From: Pedobacter cryoconitis
GTDB taxonomy: Bacteria; Bacteroidota; Bacteroidia; Sphingobacteriales; Sphingobacteriaceae
DNA length: 64,000 nucleotides
NCBI RefSeq assembly: GCF_014200595.1
Contig: NZ_JACHCG010000003.1
Coordinates: 124,001-188,000 of the forward strand
Reading direction: 5' to 3'
This document shows, in pieces, positions 8,738 through 17,041 of this stretch (positions are counted from its first letter, which is position 1; each line of letters begins with the position of its first letter). Position numbers and translations under genes: made by a program. The notes beneath the pieces were generated by a model, which saw only the letters and a program-made list of their open reading frames with translations, did not search any database and was not told where the DNA came from.

Positions 8738-8745
8738 TATTTTTG
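8738..8745 (+). promoter_or_regulatory. -7 element of the RND efflux operon
   Basis: TATTTTTG matches TAnnTTTG and ends 27 nt before the adaptor ATG at 8773. A matching -33 TTG is not apparent, so the promoter may need an activator. Confidence 0.4.
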
Positions 8746-8772
8746 TACAATTAGTCGCTCCAAGAACCAATT

Positions 8773-9861
8773 ATGAAACTGAAATACGTCATTTACACCC
8801 TTATTTTCGTCGGGATCGTTTACCTCATTTATCACAGGATATCTATCAACAAAAAACTTGAAAACTCGGGAATGGGTGCTGGTGCAAAAAGCTCCGGTTC
8901 TTCCAAAGGCGGAAAACCACAACAAATGACCGTTAACGGCATCGTGGTTCAGGCCACCTCCTTCGCCAATAAACTGGACATTACCGGAACTATTGAAGCC
9001 AATGAATCCGTTGCCCTGCAAAGTGAAGTTTCAGGATTAGTGACTGGTATCTTCTTTAAAGAAGGAAGCAATGTAACCAAAGGTGCGCTGCTGGTAAAAA
9101 TTAATGACCGTGATATTCAGGCACAATTGCAGGAATCACTGACCAAACAAAATTTATCATCTGCCAATGAAAACCGGGCCAAACAGCTGCTGCAAAAAGG
9201 AGCGATCAGCCAGGAAGAGTATGATACTGCACTAGCTGATCTGAAATCTTTAAAAGCTCAGGCACAACTCATCAGGGCGCAGCTCGCTAAAACTTCCATC
9301 CTCGCACCTTTCAGTGGAAAAATTGGTCTTCGCTCTATTTCTGCGGGAGAATATATCACCCCAACTAAAATCATTGCCAATCTACTGAGCACAAACCCGG
9401 TAAAAATAAACTTCTCTGTACCAGAAAAATATATGGCACAGATCAAAGTAAATTCTACTATCACTTTTCGCACGGATGGCTCTGCACAGATTTTTGAGGG
9501 AAAAGTCTTCGCATTGGAACCTGGTATCAATGCCCAAACAAGAACTTTACAAGTGAAAGCACTGGCTGCAAATGAAAACAATGAATTACGGCCTGGCTCT
9601 TTTGCTAAAGTATCCCTGACACTGGATAAAGTTGAGAATGCTATATTAATCCCTAACCAGGCAATTATTCCTGTATTAAGAGGCAAAACTGTGTTTATTA
9701 GCAAAAACGGTAAAGCAAAACAAATAGAAGTGCAATCAGGTACGCGTACCGATGAAAATATAGTAATTAACTCCGGACTAAAAATCGGTGACACAGTTTT
9801 AACAACAGGTGCTCTTTCATTAAAAGATGATGCCCTTGTCAAAGTATCAGTTGTAAAATAA
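8773..9861 (+). CDS. RND efflux periplasmic adaptor (membrane fusion protein)
   Basis: A 362-residue adaptor that would link the inner-membrane pump to a TolC channel. An N-terminal membrane anchor (YVIYTLIFVGIVYLIYH, residues 5-21) is followed by a Gly/Ser-rich linker. Then come the lipoyl-like half motif (ESVALQSEVSGLVTGIF, about 76-92), an alpha-hairpin (about 115-165), the second lipoyl half (ILAPFSGKIGLRSISAGEYI) and beta-barrel and membrane-proximal domains. It is first in an operon: the pump starts 14 nt after its stop and the TolC gene follows. Substrate range cannot be read from the sequence. Confidence 0.92.
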   Translation: MKLKYVIYTLIFVGIVYLIYHRISINKKLENSGMGAGAKSSGSSKGGKPQQMTVNGIVVQATSFANKLDITGTIEANESVALQSEVSGLVTGIFFKEGSNVTKGALLVKINDRDIQAQLQESLTKQNLSSANENRAKQLLQKGAISQEEYDTALADLKSLKAQAQLIRAQLAKTSILAPFSGKIGLRSISAGEYITPTKIIANLLSTNPVKINFSVPEKYMAQIKVNSTITFRTDGSAQIFEGKVFALEPGINAQTRTLQVKALAANENNELRPGSFAKVSLTLDKVENAILIPNQAIIPVLRGKTVFISKNGKAKQIEVQSGTRTDENIVINSGLKIGDTVLTTGALSLKDDALVKVSVVK

Positions 9862-9875
9862 CTAACCCGACCGAA

Positions 9876-12800
9876 ATGAGTATATCCACCACGAGTATAA
9901 AAAGACCCGTTCTGGCAATTGTAATGAACCTGATGATCCTGCTGTTCGGGGTTATCGGATACAATTTTCTGGGTGTAAGGGAGTTCCCGAATATTGACCC
10001 GACCGTAGTTTCCGTAAGGACTTCCTATCCCGGTGCAAATTCAGACATTATTGAATCACAAATTACTGAACCTCTGGAGAAATCCATCAACGGGATTGAC
10101 GGGATCAGGAACATGTCTTCTTCCAGCAACCAGGGAAGCAGTACCATTACCATAGAGTTCAACCTGGGTAAAAACATTGAAGAAGCCGCGAATGATGTAC
10201 GTGATAAAGTATCGCAGGCTACCCGTAACTTACCAAAAGATATCGATGGAAATCCTGTAGTGAGCAAGGCCGATGCCAATTCGGATGCGATCATTACTAT
10301 GACCATTCAGAGTGATAAAAGAAATCAGCTTGAATTAAGTGATTATGCGGAGAATGTAATCGCCGAACGGATACAGACTATTCCAGGAGTAAGCAGTGTG
10401 CAGATTCAGGGACAGAAAAAGTACGCGATGAGAATTCGTATTGACCCCAATAAACTGGCTGCCTACGGCTTGACTTCTCAGGATATCGTAACCGCGCTTG
10501 ACAATGAAAACGTAGAGCTTCCATCTGGTAAAATTACTGGTGCAAATACAGAGTTAACAGTAAAAACATTAGGTAAGCTAACGAATGAGAAAGAGTTCAA
10601 CGATCTGATCATTAAGAATGACGGGAACAATGTGATCCAGTTAAAAGACGTTGGCTTTGCCGAAATGGGCCCTGAAAACGAGGAGACTATTCTAAGGGAA
10701 TCGGGTAAGCCGATGGTTGCAGTAGCTTTAATTCCACAACCTGGAGCAAATTACCTTGATATTTCAACAGAATTTGAGAAGCGTTTTGCAAGGTTAAAAA
10801 CTGACATACCTAAAGATATTAAACTGAACGTGTCGCTGGACAACACGCGTTTCATCAAGAATTCAGTAACAGAAGTAGCAGAAACCATTATTCTTTCGCT
10901 GGTACTGGTTATCCTGATTATCTACCTGTTCTTCAGGGACTGGGCAATTGCAATCAGGCCACTGATTGACATCCCGGTATCACTGGTATTTACATTCTTT
11001 ATCATGTACATTTTTGGTTTCTCTATTAACGTACTTAGTTTACTGGCCATTGTACTTGCTACCGGACTGGTAGTCGATGATGGGATTGTGGTTACAGAAA
11101 ACATTTTCAAGAAGGTAGAGGAAGGATACTCTCCTTTTGAAGCTGCGATTAAAGGATCTAATGAAATTTTCTTTGCGGTTATTTCCATCTCAATCACCCT
11201 GGCAGCGGTATTCTTACCCGTCGTATTTTTACAGGGGTTTGTAGGCCGGCTTTTCCGGGAATTCGGAATCGTGATTGGTGCAGCTGTACTAATCTCTGCT
11301 TTTGTATCCCTGACTTTAACCCCGATGCTGAATGCTTACCTGATGAAAAAAACAGGACATAAGAAATCGAGGTTCTATGAATGGTCTGAGCCCTATTTTG
11401 TCATGCTGAATGACAACTATGCGAAAAACCTGAATAAATTCCTGGATAAAAGATGGCTGGCCATTCCAATCATTGTTGCCTGTGTAGGCCTTATCGTGCT
11501 ATTCTGGAAGATCTTACCCAAAGAAACAGCTCCTTATGACGATAGAAGTGCCATCAATATGAGCATTACTACGCCTGAGGGCTCATCTTACGATTATACG
11601 GATCAGTTCATTATGAAAATCGCCAAAATGGTCGAGGACTCTATTCCGGAAAAAAATGTAAACATTACGATTACTTCTCCGAGTTTTGGTGGCAGTGGTG
11701 CTGTAAACAGTGGTTTTGTCAGAATGGGTCTGGTTGATCCTGAATTGCGTGGTCGTTCTCAGGAAGAGATTGCGGCACAGCTAACGCGGATCACCAGGAA
11801 ATATACAGAAGGAAAAGTATTGGTTACCCAGCAGCCGACTATCTCAGTAGGCCGCCGCGGAGGTTTACCGATCAGTTATATTATACAGGCTCAGAATTTT
11901 GATAAGCTCCGGGAAAAGGTACCTCAGTTCATGGATGAAGTAAGTAAAGATCCTACTTTTACCGTGTCTGATGTTAACCTGAAATTCAATAAACCGGAGA
12001 TCAACCTGACTATCGACCGGGATAAGGCACGAAACCTTGGTGTATCAGTTTCGGCGATTGCGCAAACTTTACAACTGGGCTTAAGTGGTCAGCGTTTTTC
12101 TTATTTCTTTATGAATGGGAAGCAGTACCAGGTAATCGGGCAGTTTGACCGCGGCAACCGGAAAGACCCTTTGGATTTAAGTTCTGTTTATGTACGAAAT
12201 GATAAGGGCGAACTGATACAGGTGGACAACCTGGTGAGTGCAAAAGAAGAAAGCAGCCCACCACAGTTATATCGGAATAACCGTTTCACGGCAGCGACGG
12301 TTTCTGCTGGCCTGGCTCCGGGAAAGAGTATCGGAGACGGTATTGCGGCGATGGACAGAATAAGGGATAAGATTTTAGATGAGACTTTCTCTACCGATCT
12401 GAGTGGTGAATCGCGCGATTTCCAGGAGAGTTCTTCGAACACGATGTTTGCTTTCGGATTGGCCTTATTGTTAGTTTACCTGATTTTATCTGCACAGTTT
12501 GAGAGTTTCAAAGATCCTGTTATCATCATTATGACTGTACCAATGGCGGTAGCAGGTGCATTCCTTTCGTTATGGTTATTTGGCCAGAGCTGGAATATCT
12601 TTAGTCAGATCGGTACGATCATGCTGATTGGCCTGGTAACCAAAAATGGTATCCTGATCGTAGAGTTTGCGAATCAGCTTAAAGAGAATGGTAAAAGTGT
12701 ACATGATGCGATCAGAGAGGCCTCTGTTTCTCGTTTAAGACCAATTTTAATGACCAGTTTAGCCATCGCCATCGGTGCGCTGCCTATTGCTATGGCATTG

Positions 12801-12989
12801 GGTGCAGCAGCAAAAAGCCGTATGGGTATGGGTGTTGTGATTGTAGGTGGTACTACTTTCTCACTGGTTCTTACTTTATTTGTAATCCCTTCGATTTACT
12901 CTTACTGGTCTAAAGAACATCAAACGAATACTGATTTACAAGAATCCTTAAAAGCAGCATTGGCTGAAGAAAATAATCCTTCGGCTTAA
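9876..12989 (+). CDS. RND efflux pump, inner-membrane permease subunit
   Basis: A 1037-residue proton-driven efflux pump of the AcrB/HAE type with the usual duplicated 6+6 transmembrane layout and two large periplasmic loops. The TM4 segment ATGLVVDDGIVVTENIFKK near residue 400 carries the Asp-Asp pair of the proton relay. The N-terminus MSISTTSIKRPVLAIVMNLM and the C-terminal half segment GLVTKNGILIVEFANQ are typical of multidrug and organic-solvent pumps rather than heavy-metal pumps. It sits between the adaptor and the TolC gene with spacings of 14 and 16 nt, so all three subunits of one tripartite pump are encoded together. Confidence 0.95.
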   Translation: MSISTTSIKRPVLAIVMNLMILLFGVIGYNFLGVREFPNIDPTVVSVRTSYPGANSDIIESQITEPLEKSINGIDGIRNMSSSSNQGSSTITIEFNLGKNIEEAANDVRDKVSQATRNLPKDIDGNPVVSKADANSDAIITMTIQSDKRNQLELSDYAENVIAERIQTIPGVSSVQIQGQKKYAMRIRIDPNKLAAYGLTSQDIVTALDNENVELPSGKITGANTELTVKTLGKLTNEKEFNDLIIKNDGNNVIQLKDVGFAEMGPENEETILRESGKPMVAVALIPQPGANYLDISTEFEKRFARLKTDIPKDIKLNVSLDNTRFIKNSVTEVAETIILSLVLVILIIYLFFRDWAIAIRPLIDIPVSLVFTFFIMYIFGFSINVLSLLAIVLATGLVVDDGIVVTENIFKKVEEGYSPFEAAIKGSNEIFFAVISISITLAAVFLPVVFLQGFVGRLFREFGIVIGAAVLISAFVSLTLTPMLNAYLMKKTGHKKSRFYEWSEPYFVMLNDNYAKNLNKFLDKRWLAIPIIVACVGLIVLFWKILPKETAPYDDRSAINMSITTPEGSSYDYTDQFIMKIAKMVEDSIPEKNVNITITSPSFGGSGAVNSGFVRMGLVDPELRGRSQEEIAAQLTRITRKYTEGKVLVTQQPTISVGRRGGLPISYIIQAQNFDKLREKVPQFMDEVSKDPTFTVSDVNLKFNKPEINLTIDRDKARNLGVSVSAIAQTLQLGLSGQRFSYFFMNGKQYQVIGQFDRGNRKDPLDLSSVYVRNDKGELIQVDNLVSAKEESSPPQLYRNNRFTAATVSAGLAPGKSIGDGIAAMDRIRDKILDETFSTDLSGESRDFQESSSNTMFAFGLALLLVYLILSAQFESFKDPVIIIMTVPMAVAGAFLSLWLFGQSWNIFSQIGTIMLIGLVTKNGILIVEFANQLKENGKSVHDAIREASVSRLRPILMTSLAIAIGALPIAMALGAAAKSRMGMGVVIVGGTTFSLVLTLFVIPSIYSYWSKEHQTNTDLQESLKAALAEENNPSA

Positions 12990-13005
12990 ATAACTAGTAT
13001 AGACA

Positions 13006-14319
13006 ATGAATAAGCATCTCTTATATATCTTAGCTTTCCTGATAGTCTGCTGCACAAAAGCAGTGGTAGCTCAGGACACACTCAGCCTGGAGAGCGCAAT
13101 CAGTACGGCTTTAAAGAACAATTATGATATCAGATTGGTCAATAATGAAATCCAGATTGCCAAAAACAACCTGAATGCCGGAAACGCTGGTATGCTTCCC
13201 GGACTTGCCGGAACTTTCAGTAATGGGGGCAGCAGACAAAATACAGTTCAAACCCCTGCAACCGGCCCGGAGAAAAAATCCAGTGGTGTACGCAGTACAA
13301 ATCTAAGCTATGGTGTTGCGCTGGACTGGACAATTTTTGACGGGTTCCAGATGTTCGCAAATTACGATAGATTAAAAGAATTACAAAAGCAGGGTGAAGT
13401 CAATGGTAAGCTGACCATATTGAATACTGTTTCTGATGTGGTAGCTGCTTATTATGCTTTAGTCAGACAGCAGCAGTTGGTATTGGCAACGGACAGCGCA
13501 TTAAAAATTTCCCGTTTAAGAGTAACCATAGCAGACAACAAATTAAAAATTGGACGTGGTTCCAGACTGGATGTGCTAAGTGCAAAGGTAGATTACAATA
13601 CAGATACGACGTTATATCTGCAACAGAGAAACATTCTGAATACTTCCAGAATTACGTTAAATCAATTAATGGCAAGAGATCTGAATATTGTATTTGCCGT
13701 AAATGAGCGTCTGAATATTGAGAATGATCTGAAGCTGGCTGACCTGGAGTTATCAATGGAACGACTGAATCCAACTTTACAGAATGCTTTGATCAACAAA
13801 AAAATTGCCGCATTGAGTTTGAAACAGGTGAAAGGTCAGCGTTATCCTACGGTAGCTGTTAATAGTGGTTATGAGTTTTCCAGGAGTACGAGCCCAACGG
13901 GGTTTAATCAGAAATTCAGGGCTAACGGACTTACTTATGGTTTAACAGCGAGCCTCAACATTTTCAATGGCTTTTTGCAGAGACAAAATGAGCGCAATGC
14001 TAAAGTACAGCTAAATTCTACGGAGTTAAGCCTGGATAAAACAAAGCAGGATGTGAGTGCTTTGCTGAATGCCACTTACCAGAATTATATAACAAATCTT
14101 GATTTGTTAAAGGTGGAAACCGGAAATGTAGATCTGGCTAAGCAAAATCTGGATATTACTTTTGAAAAGTATCGTTTGGGTAGTATCAGTCCGCTGGAAT
14201 TGCGCGAGGCACAAAGGAATTCGATCAATGCGATTATCCGGTTTCTGGATGCCCAATATCAGGCTAAACTAACAGAAATTAATTTAAAAGAGATTAGCGG
14301 TACTTTAAATGTTCAATAA
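13006..14319 (+). CDS. TolC family outer-membrane efflux channel
   Basis: A 437-residue outer-membrane channel of the TolC/OEP family. A signal peptide (residues 1-22, ending VVAQ) precedes two repeated helical-hairpin halves, visible as SLESAISTALKNNYDIRL near the start and VDLAKQNLDITFEKYRLGSI near the end. The latter, followed by SPLELREAQRN, is the standard second-repeat signature. It completes the efflux operon, starting 16 nt after the pump. The N-acetylglucosamine kinase follows after only 17 nt. Confidence 0.92.
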   Translation: MNKHLLYILAFLIVCCTKAVVAQDTLSLESAISTALKNNYDIRLVNNEIQIAKNNLNAGNAGMLPGLAGTFSNGGSRQNTVQTPATGPEKKSSGVRSTNLSYGVALDWTIFDGFQMFANYDRLKELQKQGEVNGKLTILNTVSDVVAAYYALVRQQQLVLATDSALKISRLRVTIADNKLKIGRGSRLDVLSAKVDYNTDTTLYLQQRNILNTSRITLNQLMARDLNIVFAVNERLNIENDLKLADLELSMERLNPTLQNALINKKIAALSLKQVKGQRYPTVAVNSGYEFSRSTSPTGFNQKFRANGLTYGLTASLNIFNGFLQRQNERNAKVQLNSTELSLDKTKQDVSALLNATYQNYITNLDLLKVETGNVDLAKQNLDITFEKYRLGSISPLELREAQRNSINAIIRFLDAQYQAKLTEINLKEISGTLNVQ

Positions 14320-14336
14320 GTTGATTACTTTCGTTT

Positions 14337-15188
14337 ATGATATTAGTAGCAGATAGCGGTTCTTCAAAGACAGACTGGCTGGGGTATAAAGATGGTAAGA
14401 CCATCAGTTTTAGCACACAGGGCATCAATCCTTATTTTTTAAATGCACAGGATATCTTTAAGATATTCACCAAATTGAAGGTAACAGAGGAGTTTGCTGC
14501 TGACGTCCGGGAGATTTATTTTTATGGATCGGGCTGTTCTACTCCTGATAAACATGAGGTCATTTCCAATGGTTTATCCTTGTATTTTCCGAAGGCTTTT
14601 ATCAGTGTGGAGAATGATCTGATTGGTTGCGCTTATGCAACCTGCGGCGATCAGAAGGGACTGATCTGTATCCTGGGTACGGGCTCAAATGTTTCTTATT
14701 TTGATGGCATCTCTACTTATGATAGCAATTATGGTCTGGGTTATATCCTGGGCGATGAAGGCTCCGGCACTACTTTCGGAAAAAAGATTGTTACTTCTTA
14801 TTTGTATAAACAGATGCCTGAGGATTTGCGAACGCTGTTTGCGGAGGAATTTAATACAGATAAGGAAACTATTATCACTAATGTTTATCAAAAACCATTT
14901 CCTAATACTTATCTGGCGGGTTTCAGCAGGTTTATGTACCCGAACAGGGAGCATCCTTTTATCAATCAGTTATTAATTGATGGTTTTCAGGAGTTCATTG
15001 ATGTGAATATCAAGAATTTTAAGGATTATAAGACGCTGGATTGCCACTTTGTAGGGTCGGTTGCTTATTATTATCAGGATACGCTGAAACAGGTTTGCGA
15101 GTTGAACGGGTTGAAGTTAGGAAGGATTATGCAGAAGCCGATTGAGGGGATTTATAATTATATTCTGAAAAAAGAGGGGATTCTCTAG
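14337..15188 (+). CDS. N-acetylglucosamine kinase (BadF/BadG-type ATPase fold)
   Basis: A 283-residue sugar kinase of the ASKHA fold. The phosphate-1 loop LVADSGSSKTDW is at residues 3-14. A second phosphate motif CILGTGSNVSYFDG is near 112-125, followed by GYILGDEGSGTTFGK, typical of GlcNAc kinases. It would phosphorylate GlcNAc released from chitin or recycled cell wall; a GH18 chitinase lies at 60256-61758. It begins 17 nt after the TolC gene and is probably the last gene of the efflux operon, an unusual pairing. Its stop codon lies within the left copy of the inverted repeat at 15180. Confidence 0.85.
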   Translation: MILVADSGSSKTDWLGYKDGKTISFSTQGINPYFLNAQDIFKIFTKLKVTEEFAADVREIYFYGSGCSTPDKHEVISNGLSLYFPKAFISVENDLIGCAYATCGDQKGLICILGTGSNVSYFDGISTYDSNYGLGYILGDEGSGTTFGKKIVTSYLYKQMPEDLRTLFAEEFNTDKETIITNVYQKPFPNTYLAGFSRFMYPNREHPFINQLLIDGFQEFIDVNIKNFKDYKTLDCHFVGSVAYYYQDTLKQVCELNGLKLGRIMQKPIEGIYNYILKKEGIL

Positions 15189-15318
15189 GGTTTTTCAAGC
15201 TGTAAAAAAAAGAACATCCTATGTTCGGACGACATTAAAAATGAATGTCCTCACATTAGGATATTCTTTTTTTTCAGACTTTCCAACTGACGTTCATTTG
15301 CTGGTAGATGTGTTAATA
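15180..15318 (+). repeat. Left copy of a 140-bp inverted repeat element
   Basis: This 139-bp block reappears in inverted orientation at 16361-16500 with only scattered differences. Each copy has an internal imperfect hairpin: an A-run, ATCCTATGT, a GACATT/AATGTC inner stem, ACATTAGGAT, then a T-run. It therefore also resembles a bidirectional terminator. The copy begins over the last codons and stop of the N-acetylglucosamine kinase gene. No transposase is present between the copies. Confidence 0.85.
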
Positions 15319-15748
15319 TGATATGTTAGCTGGCAGAAAAACAAGAGATACTGTTCTTGCGCAGCAAGGTGAAGAATTATAAGAAGAATCCATATGATGT
15401 GCCAGTCAGAAGTCAGAAATACTAATCAGATGTAATAATTCTAAGTATTAATCAGAAATACTTATATGAAGATTGAGATATGATTAATAAACTGAAAGAC
15501 AAGTCTGATGGACGAAATATGATAGAGTGCTCAGTCCCTGTTGATGCTGATTAATTATAGTCATGTTTTAATTGTGGCCATGCTTAAAACGATATAATAA
15601 CCTAATTCACAGGCACAAGGTACACAGATATTAACACTCCCGGATTACGAGTCACGGTGATGTTCAAGAAGTTAACATTTTTTTTTTGCAGCAGCATAGT
15701 ATGCTAACGCAGGATATTAAAATCCCGGATTAAGAGTCAAAGTGATGT
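15319..15748. other. Non-coding segment inside the inverted-repeat bracket, with decayed duplication
   Basis: No intact gene is visible in about 430 bp. Short repeated words such as AATCAGAAATACT occur near 15415-15470. The main content is a degraded direct repeat, 15627-15699 against 15713-15780; the second copy includes the 3' end of the acetyltransferase gene. The first copy therefore looks like a remnant of a duplicated acetyltransferase tail. Confidence 0.55.
15627..15699 (-). pseudogene. Remnant copy of the GNAT gene 3' end
   Basis: The block matches 15713-15780 with scattered substitutions. The shared words (plus strand) are GATATTAA, CCCGGATTA, GAGTCA, GTGATGTT and GAAG(C/T)TAAC. Read on the minus strand it gives a degraded version of the acetyltransferase C-terminus, followed by the same downstream sequence. 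No upstream coding part survives beyond about 20 bp. Confidence 0.45.
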
Positions 15749-16165
15749 TTAGGAAGCTAACGTTTTTTGCATCATTACATAATCAATCCCACCTTTATTG
15801 AATTTCTGATCAGTTTCAACCAGACCAAATCTTTTATAAAATGACGCCTTATCAACACGGGCGTTACACCATATTGTTTCCACCTTATTTTGCTGCGCAA
15901 CCAACAGAACATGTTGTAATAGTTTTGTCCCATAACCATTTCCCTGAACTATGGAATCTGTTGCAAATTTCCGGAATTGTGCTTCCTTGCCAGTAATAAA
16001 AAGTGAGATCACTGAGACTAACCTTTCATCATTAAAAAGGCCAAAATGAACTCCATCTTTGTCTTCGTCTAATTTCACATAGTCAATAGATTTTTCAGGC
16101 CACATCACCCTGTGCCGTAAACCCCAGGTATCAGCTGCCTCTATTTCTTTGACGATTACTCCCAT
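15749..16165 (-). CDS. GNAT family N-acetyltransferase
   Basis: A 138-residue acetyl-CoA dependent acetyltransferase of the GNAT fold. The acetyl-CoA pyrophosphate-binding region QGNGYGTKLLQHVL (motif A, Q/R-x-x-G-x-G/A) is near residue 73. It is followed by VETIWCNARVDKASFYKRFG, the usual beta5-alpha4 region before the terminal strand. The substrate is unknown; small proteins with this layout act on amines or amino acids. It is the only intact gene between the two 140-bp inverted repeats and has an unusual leader of tandem repeats, so it may be a mobile or invertible cargo gene. Confidence 0.85.
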   Translation of the reverse strand: MGVIVKEIEAADTWGLRHRVMWPEKSIDYVKLDEDKDGVHFGLFNDERLVSVISLFITGKEAQFRKFATDSIVQGNGYGTKLLQHVLLVAQQNKVETIWCNARVDKASFYKRFGLVETDQKFNKGGIDYVMMQKTLAS

Positions 16166-16360
16166 TTTTATAATTTCCCTTTATTATCAAACAACTTTTT
16201 TTCACCAAACAGTTTCTCCAACAAACAGCTTTTTTCAACAACCAATTTCTCCAATAAACAGCTTTATCAACTATTAAACACCTTAATCAAAATTTACCTC
16301 TGATTATAAATCTAAAAATCATTTAGCTATCCGGATTATTCTCATTATAAGCTCATTCGC
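16166..16360. other. Leader region of the GNAT gene
   Basis: The region is AT-rich with no coding potential seen. It holds a two-and-a-half unit imperfect tandem repeat (16196-16262 and partly beyond) and then plain AT-rich DNA up to the right inverted repeat. No exact TAnnTTTG element is visible, although the repeats present TTTG words on the minus strand. Confidence 0.45.
16196..16262. repeat. Tandem ~33-bp repeat in the GNAT leader
   Basis: Two adjacent units (16196-16229 and 16230-16262) share the pattern T-run, TCA(C/A)CAA, AATTTCTCCAA or AGTTTCTCCAA, (C/T)AAACAGC. A partial third unit begins TTTATCAAC. Such repeats can change copy number by slippage. Confidence 0.5.
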
Positions 16361-16500
16361 TATAACACGCCAACCAGCAACATGAACGTCAGTTGGAGAG
16401 TCTGAAAAAAAAATGAATATCCTAATGTGAGGACATTCATTTCTAATGTCGTCCGAACATAGGATATTTATTTTTTTTTAGCTTGAAAAACCCAGAGAAT
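16361..16500 (-). repeat. Right copy of the 140-bp inverted repeat element
   Basis: This is the inverted counterpart of 15180-15318, sharing long identical runs on both sides of the internal hairpin. It ends 4 nt after the stop codon of the lipoprotein gene at 16505-16975, so both copies sit immediately downstream of a gene and could serve as its terminator. Confidence 0.85.
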
Positions 16501-16504
16501 AATC

Positions 16505-16975
16505 TTAATAAACCGCCTTATGGTTAACCACGATATTGCAAACCGTAACCTGCTTCGAAAAAACCTCTACAGGATTCAACTCCCCCTTACCATTAGACAA
16601 ACTGGCGAAGAACATCCCACCATCCTCACCAGTAAACACAGAATACACTCCCGGAGCCAGTTTACACTGAAAGAACCCCTTTTCATCAGCCTTCACCTTC
16701 GCTACTAACGGCTGATGGATTGCCTTATACAAAGGCCCCTCACCCTCAGCCTGCGCCCCCGTAGTCACCGCATAAATATAAACAGTACGTCTTGTGACCC
16801 TACCCGTATTGCCCCCAGACTTCTGATCAGGCCCCGGCATAAAGTTACCCTCCTTCACCGATACCGTCCCTTTTATACCCTCCTGAATACCACCCTGCTG
16901 CCCCGAAGTTCTCGAAGCACAGGAAAAATTTACCAGGAGTATTGCCGAACAAAAAATAGCTAAATAAAATTTCAT
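16505..16975 (-). CDS. Lipoprotein with carboxypeptidase-regulatory-like fold
   Basis: A 156-residue predicted lipoprotein with N-terminus MKFYLAIFCSAILLVNFSC, the Cys being the lipidation site (residue 19). A single beta-sandwich domain follows, with GIKGTVSVKEGNFMPGP near the start and FQCKLAPGVYSVFTGEDGG later. This is the spacing seen in carboxypeptidase-regulatory-like domains, where a 'GxV' strand is followed by an 'LxPGxY' strand. Function is unknown; such proteins are common in Pedobacter-type genomes. It is divergent from the subtilase at 17042 and ends against the right 140-bp repeat. Confidence 0.7.
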   Translation of the reverse strand: MKFYLAIFCSAILLVNFSCASRTSGQQGGIQEGIKGTVSVKEGNFMPGPDQKSGGNTGRVTRRTVYIYAVTTGAQAEGEGPLYKAIHQPLVAKVKADEKGFFQCKLAPGVYSVFTGEDGGMFFASLSNGKGELNPVEVFSKQVTVCNIVVNHKAVY

Positions 16976-16993
16976 CTGTATAGGTATTAAAGT

Positions 16994-17001
16994 TAAATTT
17001 G
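16994..17001 (+). promoter_or_regulatory. -7 element of the T9SS subtilase gene
   Basis: TAAATTTG matches TAnnTTTG and lies about 40 nt before the ATG at 17042. No clear -33 TTG is seen. Confidence 0.4.
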
Positions 17002-17041
17002 AAGCACCCCGTAACGCAATTCAAGCAATTTACCGTGCATT

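Noticed and set aside
15180..16500. An insertion sequence or composite transposon
   Set aside because: The only gene between the inverted repeats is an acetyltransferase; no transposase or clear target duplication is visible.
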